NCBI GenBank assembly: GCA_022747635.1
Contig: JAKTNV010000006.1
Coordinates: 62,821,090-62,885,089 of the forward strand
Length of the DNA stretch: 64,000 bases
Source: Hetaerina americana
Lineage: Eukaryota > Arthropoda > Insecta > Odonata > Calopterygidae
Direction: 5' to 3'
Shown here: piece by piece, positions 46,592 to 60,010 of the stretch
Numbering within the stretch: position 1 is the first letter of the stretch
How the letters are laid out: each line of letters starts with the position of its first letter
Position numbers and translations under genes: made by a program
The notes under the pieces: model-generated
Told to the model about the DNA's origin: nothing
The model's database searches: none
Seen by the model: the letters and a program-made list of their open reading frames with translations, nothing else

Positions 46592-48100
46592 TGAGATAGA
46601 TGGAAGAAAATCAGAGGAGAATTAAAGACGAAATAAATTATAAGAATCAAAGTCGGAAAAAATGGACTCGGAGAGAATATAAAAAGTAGGAAAAGAAAGG
46701 TAGGAAAAAAATTAAACTTGTTATAACAAGACTTGTACGAGAATTAAGAGAAGGAAATAGCAGCGACAAATTAACATACGAGATAGACAAGTTGTATGGT
46801 AAGACAAATTCAATGCTTGAAACTCAATGTACTTCTACAATACTACGACGTAGAAGGGAGTAGATACGTTGAGTGAAGGAGTTTGGACGACCAATCAATA
46901 ATTAGTTACTTTCACACGCCAAACGAGAATTTCCTTCAATAAACAGACTATCTTTTTTCAAAAGATTGGCCAAATCAAATTCATTCCCATTTTTTCAATG
47001 AGATAACGTTAACTTATAGTTTCTTCGTAAAATGCCAAAAATAGTGAGCACGAACTAATGCATCTCAAAAGGAAAAAAATATTATTCACAAATATAAGGA
47101 ATATTATATTTTACAGTAATGCACAGTGACATAGAAAACTGACCGTATACAAATTAACGTATATCATATGTTACTCTACCATGGCGAGATGAACCCAAGG
47201 AAAGCTTGGCAAAAGAAAATAAAATAATAAATGCACATTTGTGGAATCGTCAGGAACCTGGCTCCTTAACGTTAAAGTATCCCTTTGAATGAACACCTTT
47301 AAAGTATGTAATTGCACCTATTGGAAAAATTAAACACAAAAGTATATTAATTGGTGGTAGATTTATTCTCAGCAATTGTCACCACAAATGGATTAACTTG
47401 ATAAGCTAGGTTAGTTTGGGGTAGAGTATAGTTGCCAAAATATAGAAAAATGTAAAGCTATGATACCAAGAAACGGAATTTTATACGTAAATTAGATAAA
47501 CTACGATAATTAAGAGGAGAGCAGAGATGAATTCACATGGACAACACATGATTGAATATAAATAAATTTTTTTACTACAGACAAGAGACCAGTGACGCCC
47601 TCTTTGGCGAAAAGTTCATGTTTCCATATTTCGCAATATTTTACCGCAAAATAATATCATTTTGCTTACCATTGATGGAAATCAATATAGAAAGTTTCAA
47701 ATATATCAATAGTTTAATCAACATGAGTGTGTCTTAGAGGCACGTGGAAAAAAATAATTAAAGCATAAGTACAGAGAAACAATCATTAGAGGGTAAACTT
47801 TTAGTTTCGTGAAATTTAATTTAGCCTTAAGTAGTATTAGATTTAACCTTACCAAATTACATTACAGGATTTACATTTCCAGGTTGATTTGATTTGAAAT
47901 TGGGAAAATCATCTTTGACTGTTAGTGGTTTTTGGCTCGGAGAGGAGTTTTGATGAATCCTAATTTATTAAAAAACAAACTTGAAGAATTCTGTATCACA
48001 CAAACTTCAACGCCTTTTGTCCTATACTAGGTTTAAAAGTCTTAGAGCTCTTAATAATTCCTCTTCCCTCTCAAGCGTTTCAATTTGCCAATATCACTCT
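46592..48100. other. AT-rich spacer
   Basis: Nothing recognised. Confidence 0.5.
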
Positions 48101-48850
48101 TTCGTCTTACTCGACGACCTGTCATTCTTACATATGGGAAAGGCTTTAACGGGTCCCCCACCACTTGGTGATATGGACGAAATTAACTACATGTTCCGGT
48201 ACCCCTTTAGCACACCATTTTAAATGTTCCCGGCCACCTACCCCTTACATTTCAGTTTTTTCTCCACCTACACAAAAAGAAATGGAAGCACTTTTAAAAC
48301 ACACTCGGGACAATGCTCCCGCCGAGGCGGTTTTGACCACACGGAAGAAGAATTAGCACCACAGGCAACTTGGGCACGTAACGGGGTTAAAATAAACGGA
48401 ATAGAGCGGTTGGAGGATCCATTTTACTTAAATCTTGACGAAGGTATGAAAGAAGGATGGAAGGGTGGCCGGAGTGGGGGGGAGTGTGTGGGGAGGGGTG
48501 GAGAAAGAGGCAATGTCCTTTCGTGAGGGCCATTGTCTTACGCGAATGTAGACCCAGGGAAGAGGTTCTCGCGGTGAAGAGTCGGAGGCAGAGGCGGCGA
48601 CCGAGGTGCGAGGGAGGGAAAGACAGAAAGCGAGGGAGGGAGCAGTAGCGAGAGATTTAAGTACCCTTACGTCGCCTCACTTCCCATATCCCGTTCCCAC
48701 TCCCATCCTCCCCAGCTTGCCCCTATCCACTCCGCCCACTCTCTATACCGCCCACAGACACTCGCTAATAGCCGCGAGGGAGAGGCCAAGCTTGAATCCA
48801 GATAGATTCAATAAATTTGCTTTTACTTCTACTATCGGGGCGCCGTAAAT
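48101..48850. other. GC-rich patch, unassigned
   Basis: Overlapping plus-strand frames up to 100 codons are glycine/arginine- or proline-rich with no recognised domain. The strand switches from G-rich (48450-48650) to C-rich (48660-48780), giving a strong skew change. Confidence 0.35.
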
Positions 48851-51800
48851 AGCATTCGCTAAGCCATTTTTACACACTGCACGGAAGGCTGATTCCCAAA
48901 AGAGCATCCCTTCGATCGCCTCTGGGTTCCTTTATCTTGGGGGAGTTTTTCTAAATCGAAACATTCCTGAGGCTCAAAGTTCGATTTGCGCATATTCAAA
49001 TGACCTTTTTTTACCGTCCGAATAATCCGTTCTTACTGCTTTTAAGCTGATTGGGCAAATAAATATCGCATTTATTTCCTAAATATGAGGCGATTCTCGT
49101 ATGAAAGACCTGCCTTCGGCATATCATTTTTAATGCACATTTTTTATATCTACATATTTACCTCGAGCGTCCACCTCAATTATTTAAATATATTATGCAG
49201 CGGTATACTGTCTTATGCTCCATTAAATTTGGTCATGATAAAACTCGAACAATATTACAGTGCGACTTGCCTGTTAGTCTATTGCGCTGTTAGGTTATTT
49301 GTACGCGCATTCCAAATTTAACTATGTGGATTCAGGATACTAGGATAAAAATGACATATAGTATTTCACTGTTCTATGAGTATTCATCATCATATCAGGT
49401 ATCTCGCATCTTCCTAACGTCCCGGTATGAAATAGACTTGTATAATTTAAAAGTACTTCTCATTACTGAAAGCTTTGATTTTCGATTTAATGAGAACAGA
49501 AAGGAATCTCACTGTACTGACGCATGCAACACAAAAAAGTACAAGTTCTTCAAAACATAAGCAAACAGTTATTTACGCTATATAAGGAGCATTGTTTTCC
49601 ACTTTTGAACCAAATTTCTTAGACAAGGTAGATATGTTGTAATGGAAATAAATTCTACCAACATAAAATACATTTCCATCATTACCTAAAGAGGTATATG
49701 TACAGCTGTTGTAATAAAGTTGTAGATAACTAATTATTAGACAACGAAAAAATATCGTCTAGCCACGGTAAATTACGCACCTTATTATTTTTATTAGCTA
49801 AGAAGTTAATGTAAAGCAAATATTTAATATTGTAACAATTTGCTCCTTCAAGTAACAGGAGAACTTCTTTAAAAATAGCCTTCTTCTTCAACCCAGCAAG
49901 GGATCACTTGTTATTATTGTTACTAATCCGAAGGATGGTAAAAGTAATGAAAATAAAGGCGTTACAGCCCACTCGTTTACTCCTGCAAAGAAGACACCCA
50001 TTCAACAGCTATGAATCAGCACCAATGCCAGAAACATTGATTTGTTTTATTTCTCAAGGCTTTACTACTAATTATCAATTTCTTAATTAATTTGGAGGTC
50101 CTTGAAAACAATACTCCTACTAATATAATTAATTTATTTTGACATCTAATTACGACGCAGTTCAATACAACCCAGCGGAAATTGTTTAAATAATGATATC
50201 GGTTTTTTTAGGGGCAAAATTCAGCTTTACCTCAAATAAAGCCCTAAAAATCAAAATGTTTTTATAATTTCATAATTTTCATTTAAAATCGTTTTACCAT
50301 ATTATTTAATTTATGAGGTTTATTTCATTTACAAACGATTAATGCTTTTTTGAACAAACAACTGACATTTAAATATCTCGATTTCCTGCACGGACAGCAT
50401 ATTGCTGCGGTTGCACGCCACAACGGTGATACTATTAGTCTCATGTTTTTCACGCTCAATTACATTTTCAAAATGTGTACACTACATCCTTGTTCCCTTA
50501 ATCTGAAAAAATATGCAAGATAGCAAAGGTTTTTGAGTCATGGAACATGTCTTCATGATATTATCCCATAATTCTATATTGCACAGACTCTTACAGACCT
50601 CCTTTTTTGATTCCTATGCTAAATCTATTGTATCTAAGGCTATTATTATTTTTCTATCCAAAACTTTTTATTTTACAAAGCTTTCTTTCGTCTAATGTAG
50701 CAACTATTCAAAAATGTGTTTATATCTGCGTCTAAATAATCCCCGAAGGTTTCTACATGGGAGTTTGGTCACCAGCCATACATGAAGTGTTATTTATTAA
50801 GTGCCACGTTCATTTTTATGAAAGAAATAGCAATGAAGCATTATTTCTGTACTTTTATCCGAAATCAAATACATATATCCTTACCCAAGTCAAACCTGGC
50901 GTAATTATATAAGTTGTATGACCTAAGTTTTAATATTTCTTACAGGATTCTTGCGTTATTACAAAATCAACGAAAATAAAAATAAAAACTGCACAGTTTA
51001 GGCTTTTCGCTAAGGAATGTATAGAGAATATATTATATCTGTATAACTTTATTAATTTTTATCTATTAAAATACACTTAATAATTTACTCACCAAAAGCG
51101 TATAAACTTAGAGATTTCCTGATAATTCACGAAGTTTGTAAATCCTTTTCACATGCAAGGCACAATAGGAAACTATTGGATGATAGTCTAAAACAGAGGT
51201 TACTTAAATGCTAACCAAATTGACACCAAAACTGTTAAATCTCCATTCATGCTGGAATATTTATTTACGATAAGTCGGAAAAATAGTAAAAACTTATTAT
51301 TATCATTAACCTAAGATTAATGCGGCGATTTTGATGTAAGTTCTAGGGTAAGGTCATTGCACCAGAGATTGTACAACTGCCATTAGATTATAAGTGTTAA
51401 CCCCTAATAAACTACGATAAATTTTGGAACAGTCGCTGATGTGCACACGAATATGGTAAGTGAACAATATATTCATAGGCATTTCATAACTAAGACTTTT
51501 GTTGCAATGTATGAACAGTTATTATTCGAAATATCTTTCTACAAAACTTTGAGAAGCCCAATGAGTATAATCAGTAAACCACTCGGCCGAAGATCAAAGA
51601 ATTCGGGTTCGAATCCAAATAAAGTGATTTTTTTTTCACAGCGCGTGAAAATTTTTCTCGTATTTGTAGTATTGGTGGACTACACTCGCGCCACTGAGTG
51701 AGTCGAACATAAATCCTACTGATTTCACGCCCTAAGGCTGGAGTCTGAAGTCACGAGTCAAAGGTATTCTACAAGACTGAACCATAAACTACCCTAAATT

Positions 51801-52490
51801 TCGGCGGACGCTATCTCCTCCTGTAACTCCTTCTAGAGCAGGAGTGGATACAACCCTAGAGCCTTTGGTTTGCTTTTTAAGGAGAATGGGACACCGAGTC
51901 ACCGAGAGTCTCATTGCCAGTCCCATCATGAGCCCTATAAGACCCCACGGTCCAGTCCTACCATTCGATACTTCAGACCTTACCCTTCCCATCAGAGCCG
52001 TCAGAAAATACTTCACTTTTAACTGCCTACATCTACATGAGCTTTTCTCCGGGTTTGTCACAGCCTTATTAGCCCAGTACTTCTACCGTGGTCATCCGCT
52101 CAGGCTCAGGAGAATATTTCAGCCAAGAAACAGGCGGATTGCTGAAAGTGTGTCGTCTTAAAAATTCACTCTTTTATTTATCCATCCTCCCCTACTTACT
52201 AATCTTACGAAATTCTAATTCAAACAGCAACTATTCTTAATGGAGCAGCTAAAGGACATAGGGGTAAAGCCTTCAGGCATATCCATCCATGATTTCCTCT
52301 GCAGCGCATATAAGGCGGATATTATGGCATATTTCTGATCAAATGGGTAACGTGGCTTTACAAGGAATGACGCGAGACTTGAGGAAGCAGGTCAACATTG
52401 ACCCGGAGGCGAGAATTCATTCAGACCAGGAGGTACCTTTCAAGTCATTCTTGCTCCATTTTTGTATTGCATCCTTTTTCTTTCCAAAAT
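48851..52490. other. Spacer with unassigned frame
   Basis: Mostly AT-rich. The frame 51844-52161 (105 codons, plus) is more balanced than its surroundings but unrecognised. A tRNA-3'-half-like segment ('gggttcgaatccaaa', about 51604) may be an old SINE. Nothing else is seen. Confidence 0.4.
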
Positions 52491-52500
52491 AAATCAGCGG

Positions 52501-52735
52501 TCAAAGAGTTATTCGTCTTTTGAAAATCACATATGAGCTAATGTGAGTAGTCAAATTCCATAGTCAACAACCATGTTCATTTTTACTATGACTTTAATCT
52601 TATTTGCCAATATTTACAGCAATCGACTATTTTTTTGTACTGCACAGGTGCCTATCGAAAACCCTCATTATTCACAATGGAATTAAAGTATTCACATGAA
52701 CGCATATGTGATTTTCAAAAGACGAATATCTCGTT
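52501..52735. mobile_element. MITE candidate with about 60-bp terminal inverted repeats
   Basis: 'ttattcgtcttttgaaaatc' plus 'acatatg' at the left (52510-52536) is inversely repeated at 52704-52730. Similarity extends inward with mismatches over about 60 bp ('atgtgagtagtcaaattcca' against 'atggaattaaagtattcaca'). The centre is about 110 bp and non-coding. This is the form of a non-autonomous DNA transposon. No clear target duplication was found. Confidence 0.65.
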
Positions 52736-53744
52736 TATTTCAAGAGCTATGCATTTTTCTCATTAGGTAATTATGGAGATGTATTTTATATTAGTAGAAT
52801 TTATTTATATTATAACATATCTACCATGTCTAAGAACTTAGGTTCAAAAGTTAAAAATTATGCTCCATATAATAAAAAAATAAATGTTTCGTGTCGTTTC
52901 CTACTGAGAAATTTATTCAAAATTCATTCGATTTTGATTTGCATTTAGTATTTAGAATTTATGGGTTTTTTGTCATCATATTATAAGATAGACTTTATCA
53001 ATCTTCATAAACATTTTTCTGTTGAAAATCATAATGCAGAGAATGCTCTAAAAGATTTAGAAGAAACCAAATTTTATCTCTTTTGCGAAAAAATATAGTC
53101 GCAGCGGGAAAAAATAGTATTAGATTATATAGCCGTAATAAAAAAAAATTGAGGAAGGTAATTGAGTTAAAATTTAGAAAAGGTACGTGGATTTCATCGA
53201 CGCATGTATGGTAACTAATTTTAACAACATGATAAATCACAGTGATTTGATATATAGTTTATTGCCATGGTAAAATCAATTAAGATATGTTACGGAGAGC
53301 ATATCAATACGTACCTTGCTAGTATTCGTAATTTGATATTATCATGCAACTGGTAAAAAAGAGCTCGTAGAGTTTGACAGAATATTTTGAATATTTTTTA
53401 AAGAATTTTCTATTAGCCTAAAACTAGGAATTCATCTTCAAACATGTAGTAATTATGGCTATAGCTGGACTGTTAAATCACGATTTCCCAGATATAACAC
53501 ATTTGATATAACTAGATAATTTATTTATTCCCGCATTAAAAAATGATTCTTTGGGAATACTCCGATATTTCAATCTATCTCCGCCTTTCCGGTTTATTCG
53601 GTTCACTAGCACTACCTCACTCTCCATCTCGACAACGTTTCTTTCTTCCTTCCTTCCTGTCCTCTATACTTCTTACTTCCCTTGTTCTTTCTTTCCCCAA
53701 TCCTTTTCAATTTCGAACTCAAATCTTATTTCGTCCTGCTGCAT
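52736..53744. other. AT-rich spacer
   Basis: Nothing recognised. Confidence 0.5.
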
Positions 53745-53985
53745 ACATCCCTTGGGTGAGGAGGAGGGAACTGTAACGGATTCGTCTCCTTCCCCGACGG
53801 TCTGGGATTCAATCCCAAAGGAGGTGATTTTCACTCCTGGGCTCATGCGAAACGTCCTATTGGGCGCAGGGCGGAAAAGCGCACGGAGACCTCCCCTCGG
53901 GGAGTCGTGCAATACGATGTGAAACATATGGGTTTCACAAAAGGGAAGGTTTACTTCACGTAGTCCCGGGCTATGTACAACATTT
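53745..53985 (+). repeat. Possible tRNA-derived SINE (one copy)
   Basis: 'gtctgggattcaatcccaaa' holds a T-arm/B-box-like hairpin, followed by GC-balanced non-coding sequence ('gggcgcagggcggaaaagcg', 'cctcccctcggggagtcgtg'). The A-box half is unclear and no second copy is in the window, so this is tentative. Confidence 0.3.
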
Positions 53986-54455
53986 GACCATACACTGCCA
54001 GTTTTTTCCTTAGACGCGGTCTTTTTAGAATCTTGCTCAGGTGTACTTACATTCATATCATTTACACTCCAAATTTCTGAAGTTCTCATGACCTTAGTCG
54101 TAAAAGTATTAAATTTCCAACCCATTCTTATGATGAAATTATAATCGGTACTTTGATTTAAAAATTAACAGCAAGCCCCTTTCACTTCTTTTTCTAATGC
54201 TTACAGAAGCTAACGACGGATTAAGACCCTGTGAGGATTTGCATTCAACGTATTCCTCTTAACTCCACTCCTCCACTTAGTTTGTAAATCTGTCCCTTTC
54301 ATTATCTCTTTAGATTTTCTTCCTCGTGTCTACAACATTATGTTTCTAATAAACTCAATGCGTCTATTATTGCTTATCGTACCGAGTATGGGACACGTGG
54401 ATGGTATACAAAGTATCGTGAAAATTTTCGAAAAAGATATTAATTCCAAATATTA
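53986..54455. other. Spacer
   Basis: Nothing recognised. Confidence 0.4.
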
Positions 54456-54960
54456 CTAAAATGCCTTAAAATTCTTCAAAAACATCCATTGGACTTCAAT
54501 ACACTTTTACCAGCGGCTTTCCCACGACTTGAAAGCTCCCTGTTTGGTGGGTTCCGGAAGGTCCTCAATGAGTACGCGTGCAAGCTTCTTTGAAAGCATT
54601 TAGGGTCCCACATTATAGTTTTTTGAGGTATAATTTCACTTTTGGGATTAGGAAGAAACCTGCTGGTGCCACGACGAGACTGTAAGGTCGGGGTCGTCTT
54701 TGCAAGCGGACACTCGGATCTACTTTTGGTCGTCTGTCAAGACCTAGAGGACGAGTTTAGCGTAGATCTTTCGCATCGCCAAATTTTCAGTGATGATGGT
54801 GTGCACTGTCATCTCATCAATGCCATTGCGATCTGCGGTTATGCGCACACTTAACTGATGGTCTGAATGCAGCACTTCATGCATGCGCCAGGAAAAAATT
54901 GTTACCGATCCATTCCATAATACCCCTGTATCACCCTGCAACTCTTAGGTACGTTTTTCA
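54456..54960 (-). pseudogene. Second mariner transposase relic, internally deleted
   Basis: Minus-strand pieces read 'LSVRITADRNGIDEMTVHTI', 'ITENLAMRKIYAKLV', 'VLTDDQK' and then, after a shift, 'KQGAFKSWESRW' and 'KCIEVQW'. These are the second helix-turn-helix region and the C-terminal end of mariner transposase, of a different subfamily from the copy at 13008. The catalytic middle is missing. No terminal repeats were located. Confidence 0.7.
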
Positions 54961-55374
54961 CTCTATACTGAAGTTTCTTTCCGAAATGAGAGCAACCTTT
55001 TTTACGTCAATTAGCTCAAACTGAGACTCAGGCATGAGACTGATAGACTATTGGGACACTTTTCTTTTATTTGAGGGACATAGAATTTCAGAGTGCAATG
55101 AGATAAAAGACTCGCAGTGGCTCATACACAAGATTTTAATTGTAATCGTGCGCTGTTTCATAGAAAACAACTACTGAAATATACCAGTGATGGAGTTGAC
55201 TGGATGGATGGCCCTTAATTATTCAATCTTCTTTATTCATCGAAAGTTTCTCAGCAATCCAAAATAAATATATTATCTCGATTGTTATTTCTTATATCGA
55301 TAAATATTTAATTGGTTGGGATCTCGATTTTTGGAACATGTCTCACCCTAATTTTTATAATATATTATACTATA
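54961..55374. other. AT-rich spacer
   Basis: Nothing recognised. Confidence 0.4.
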
Positions 55375-56055
55375 AAAGGTTATGCGATTCTCTAGAAAGA
55401 AAAAGGCTGAGCTAAACATTAAAATAGGAGGGCAAAAGCTAGAGCAGGTGGAACAGTTTACGTATCTCGGTAGTGTTTTGAACCAACACTGTCAAAGTAG
55501 CAGGGACGTAAGGAGAAGAATTGCGCTAGGCAAAGAAGCTTTCACAAGGAGGAGGGAGTTGATGACAGGGACGAGTAAGGATGTTAAGAAAAGACTCGTA
55601 AAAACTTTAATATGGAGCGTAGCTATGTACGGCGCGGAAACGTGGTCATTGAAGCAGGAGGATAGACGTAGATTGGAGGCTTTTGAAATGTGGGTGTGGA
55701 GAAGAATAGAGAGGGTGAAATGGACAGAGAAGAAAACAAACGAGGAACTACTTGGTATGGTGGGAGAAGAGAGGGGTTTGTTGGGAGAAATCCTATGGAG
55801 GCAGGAAAAGTGGATGAAGGGGGTATTGACCGGCAGCGGGATGTTGAAGACTGTAATTGAGGGGAGAATGTTAGGCAAACGAGGAAAGGGAAGGAACAGG
55901 ATAGGGATATTGGAAGGGATGAAGGGAGGAAGAAAGTACTCAGAGCTGAAGAGGGACCTGATGTAGAGTAGGATGTTGTGTTTTGCTAGGGGTCACAAAT
56001 TATTTGATTAGTAATTACGTCCATCCAAAAACCTACCTTAACCGGTAGATTACCT

Positions 56056-56057
<2 letters not shown>
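55375..56057 (+). pseudogene. LINE-B C-terminal fragment, best copy
   Basis: An intact 194-codon frame (55382-55966) covers the region after the reverse-transcriptase active site. Blocks are 'LEQVEQFTYLGSVLNQH', 'RRIALGKEAFTRRRELM', 'KTLIWSVAMYGAETWSL', 'RRLEAFEMWVWRRIERVKW', 'KTNEELLGMVGEERGLL' and 'LKTVIEGRMLGKRGKGRNRI'. This is the common C-terminal domain of one group of non-LTR retrotransposons. The 5' truncation falls just before the first methionine. The UTR 'aacctaccttaaccggtaga' ends in 'cctaataata' and (TA)n. The clean frame implies it is the youngest LINE-B copy here. Confidence 0.88.
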
Positions 56058-56106
<49 letters not shown>

Positions 56107-56215
56107 CATATATGTAGTCGTCAGTAAGGAGGAATTTTTAAATATATAATATATTCATATACATACATATATAAATATAAATAAATAAATAAATATATAT
56201 ATAGATATATATATA
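56058..56215. repeat. (TA)n and AT-rich simple repeat after LINE-B
   Basis: About 46 bp of TA directly continues the LINE-B tail, then looser AT/ATAC repeats to 56215. Confidence 0.9.
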
Positions 56216-56814
56216 CACACACATACATACATAAGTTTTTAAATAGAACGCTCTTCGGCGATGCATAAGTATATAAAGCCGTAATAAGCTGAAATAATTA
56301 AGACCCCCATTTACATATAACGGACTGAAAATTGTCACAAAGAGAGAAATAGACTGCTGTAGGAATAGACTCTAGCATTTGTTTTTCCCAGGCATTATTT
56401 GTGACAACAACTCGAGGAGGGTACATAAAGACGGGAATAAGGAGGTTCTTGTGGACATATTTATTATACAAGTTACATTCCCCCTCAACTCACTAAATGA
56501 CTTACGTCCTAATGTCCCTAGCCACTTACCCGGGTGGTGGGGTGTCATGTGAATAAATCTATATCATTTGTGAATTTCCTGTCCTGTATGAGTAGAATTT
56601 CACCTGACAGTTCGTGAAAGCGTTCATATTAACCTCTTCTTTTGAACGGTTTTCCATATTTGCCTTCTAAGTAGTCCGTAGATTATATAGTAGTAGCACA
56701 TTGTAATGCGCACGACGAAAATTGCATAATTGGTGCGTTTAGCCGCCCTCCTTCCGCTTGCCCTTGCGGTAGATAACAGGCCTTGAGTTTTTGGAAGTAT
56801 TGCAGTAGATGTAC
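56216..56814. other. Spacer
   Basis: No gene recognised. 'tacccgggtggtggggtgtc' at 56527 weakly recalls an inverted LINE-A end. Confidence 0.4.
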
Positions 56815-57035
56815 TATGATGAAAGAAGAAACTTTGATTTTCCACGTAGAATTGTTTTTATCATGGCCTATGTTTCATTACAGCGTAACATTGTTCAGCT
56901 TAATCTAAAGATGTTACGCTGCAAAGAAATCTAAGTCGTAATAAAAAAAGATTTTATGTTAAAAATCCAAGTGTCTTCTTTCATCATGAAGGATTCCCAC
57001 CATGTTACGCCTGAAACTGTGACATTTATTAGATA
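56815..57035 (+). mobile_element. Family F palindromic element, diverged copy
   Basis: The arms at about 56815-56892 and 56910-56988 pair imperfectly; best blocks are 'atgatgaaagaagaaact' against 'cttctttcatcat' and 'cagcgtaacat' against 'atgttacgctg'. The following tail 'cccaccatgttacgcctgaa' ... 'gacatttatta' matches the one-sided tail of the element at 46351, although the arms themselves are unrelated in sequence to it. Confidence 0.6.
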
Positions 57036-57115
57036 TAATATGGGTGATAACCGAACACCCCCAGCCATACATCCTTTGGACAGTTTGCAGGATACTGTAT
57101 TGATGTAGATAGATT
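57036..57115 (+). repeat. LINE-A-type 3' end fragment
   Basis: 'gaacacccccagccatacat', 'cctttggacagtttgcagga' and 'tgatgtagatag' correspond to the LINE-A UTR end and GATGTAG tail. Confidence 0.65.
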
Positions 57116-59104
57116 TAAAACATCTGCCACGACTATCTATTTGCAACTAGAATTTGAGCACATTTTCATAATATTAAAAAATTCTCTATCAATTCCTTTT
57201 GTCACATGTACCTATCACCCCTCCCCTATTCATCTAACCGGCCAGTTGAAATTCACCGGTGATACAAATGCGGTCTCATTATCGAGGCGAGAAAAGGGTT
57301 GAATAAAAGAACACTTCCGTGCAGCGGTAAAGGAACGTGAATATTGCCTTGTCTCTATATCAAAGGCCCCGAAGTTGATTGCATGATTTTAGTTTTGGTA
57401 ATTTTCTTGGGCCTCTTTGGTCCTCAGATGATAAGGTCATTTTTGCACAAATTACGCAAATTTCCCTCGGGGAGTGGTGCTTAAAATAAAACGATTATTT
57501 CTTGCAAAGCACGTTACATTCATGGACTCTTTACAGCAGTATTTGATCAAAAAAGTCTGTAGCCTGGTACTACAATCTACAGCCGATCTGCCCTATCGTT
57601 CCATTGTAATCAGAAAATTTGTCACCTCGAGTAGAAATGTTAATTATACTACTAATTCAAAACACAAATTTTGGAACTGTTAAGAAATTATGGTTATATT
57701 TTTCATTCCCAAACCATCGTAGTCTCAGAGGACGTATTCAGAAAATACCTGTATCAGAGAATATATACTCAAAACTTTTAACATTGCACATGTTTAACGT
57801 TTAATATTTCTCCTTAAACAAAGTCAGATTCCGGCATTTAAAATTATATCTGCTTTGCGTCATTAGCAATATTTATTTTTTGAATAAAATATCAATATGA
57901 AATATAAATGACGTAATAATTATATAAACCAATTAGTATCTAAAACAGTTGTCGGGCTTACAATAATCAATTTGCTCCCCTGCTATTAATTTCAATTTAA
58001 CTCACATGGGAATACACATATCGTCATTTATCACATGCTTCACAAAGGAGTCCCAGTAAACCTCGCACTCAATAAATGATAACATGTTATGAAGGAATAA
58101 CATGGTTGGGCAGTCTAACACGCCTTATATTTAGCCATTTCTTTCTCGTTTTTTCAGCATCAAAACAAGGTTTTTCCATAACATTCCACCATCAGCTTGA
58201 GTGGCGAGGGGAAAGCCCTTCAACTCCAGCCAATCGTCGGCGGGAAATGACGTACTTATTTGGCGCTTCATGTACAGATCTCGTTTGCCAGAGCAAATCT
58301 TCTTTCCATCACTTCTGGCTCATTTCCTCCAATAAAGCCAACAGACAGGTGTAACAATGACTTCAGCAGACGTAAACTTAAATTCATAAATTATGACATA
58401 TTTTATTAACGGACTGTTTCCAGTTATCAGTACTCAAAACCCTGTTCGATTTATTTGTAATTCCTTCTCAAATCGGGCGTAATCTTTCCCTCTTCAAGAC
58501 ATATTGAAAGCTTTACGCAAAACAAAATACATTTTTGAAAATACTCTCAGACAAAGACGAACTCGGATAAAAGATATTTTTTATATACAGACAATAAATT
58601 ACCTTGCGTGGAAATTCGAAGAGCAATATATATTTGTATTGTACAAATGTAAAAGTTACAATTTAGCATTCTGATTATTTTATTTTTTGAAATTTTTACC
58701 CATATTTCTGGGTTCACCGACCTTTTAAAATATTAAAAAATGCTGTCCATCGAGAACCCAAAATGAACAGGTAGACAAACTATATTCCCTGTAATAATTG
58801 TAGTAGAAAAGCTGTCAGATTAATTGTAGGCAAAAGAAATGTATTTCAGGCTGCACGGGCATTTTAAGAATATTTCTTGGAAATAGAACTGAATTATTGC
58901 AAGCCTAATGCATGTTGATTTTATGTACTGGGATAAAAATAATGGTGTTCCAGAGAAAATAATAAAAAAATTTAACATGATAAGAACATAATTATTCCAG
59001 GTAACAATATCGAGAAAGAATAAAATTTCATTACTTTAACTCCTTGACCACTGCGATTTCGGAGATCCAAACACAAAGGTCGTACTACATATATTAATAT
59101 TATT
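57116..59104. other. AT-rich spacer
   Basis: Nothing recognised. The frame 58076-58354 is unassigned. Confidence 0.5.
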
Positions 59105-60010
59105 TGTGCATTCATTATACTTCATCCCGGCACCCAAGGACAACCCCATCCCAGTATTTACCTCCGACATCCTTTCATTCGCCACGGAACACTGACCCTC
59201 CCCCTCACCCATCCCCTCGTTTCCATTCCGCCTTTCCCTCACCCTTCACTCAAGTTTCGACCCATTTCCTCCCTCCCCTCAACGACTAAATCGCCCGCCC
59301 CCTACCAGACTCACGCGGGTCTCCCACATCCCCACCGTCCCCTAACGTTCCACGCCCTCTTCCCCCTCCCCCCAAACCCCCATTTTTATCTCCCATTCTT
59401 TATTCCGCGACCTCACTCCCCCACACATCCCTCCGCCACACCCGCGACTCCTTCCCTCCGCCACTCAACAAATCGATTGCCCCTCTCAGGCGGCGGCGAA
59501 GCCTCACTCGAACCATCGCATCGTTCCTCCAGGCCGTGTGAGGAGGGTTTCGAGGGCGGGCGGGGGGGAGGGGGTGTGGGGGATATAGGGGATGCCGGTT
59601 GAGAGGAGTGTGGGAGGGGGGGAATTTACGTCGGGCCCGCTTTGCTCCGCGACTCGTGTGCGCATGACACGGTCACCTCCCCCCGCTTCCCTCCCGCCCA
59701 CCCGCCGAGAGAGAAGCCTTTGGACCTCCCTCCCTCCGTCACGAACCCAGGGCCACTCATTATCCATCCCGTCCCGCACCCCCTACCCGGCCGCCTACAC
59801 ACACACACACACACACACACTCACACCCTCTCTCACCCGCGTGCCCTTAAGGGACTCCCCCCCGGGCGACTCTTTTCAGGTGGTCTGAGGGAGATGGGTA
59901 CTCTCTCTCACACTTCCCCCGCCCCCTACTTCCCTCCGTTCCCCCTGCCCCAGGGCAGACAACTCCGCCCACTCGGTGCTCCCTAAGCTCCCACCCAACC
60001 GCCCAACCCC
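59105..60010. other. C-rich patch with (CA)n
   Basis: About 900 bp of strongly C-rich plus strand with a G-rich island at 59530-59640 and (CA)n at 59798-59822. Frames on both strands are proline/serine/arginine-rich and look compositional. It could be a regulatory region or an unknown GC-rich repeat. Confidence 0.4.

Noticed and set aside
51844..52161. 105-codon ORF as a host gene
   Set aside because: No motif recognised and no supporting signals; the length is within chance for a GC-balanced segment.
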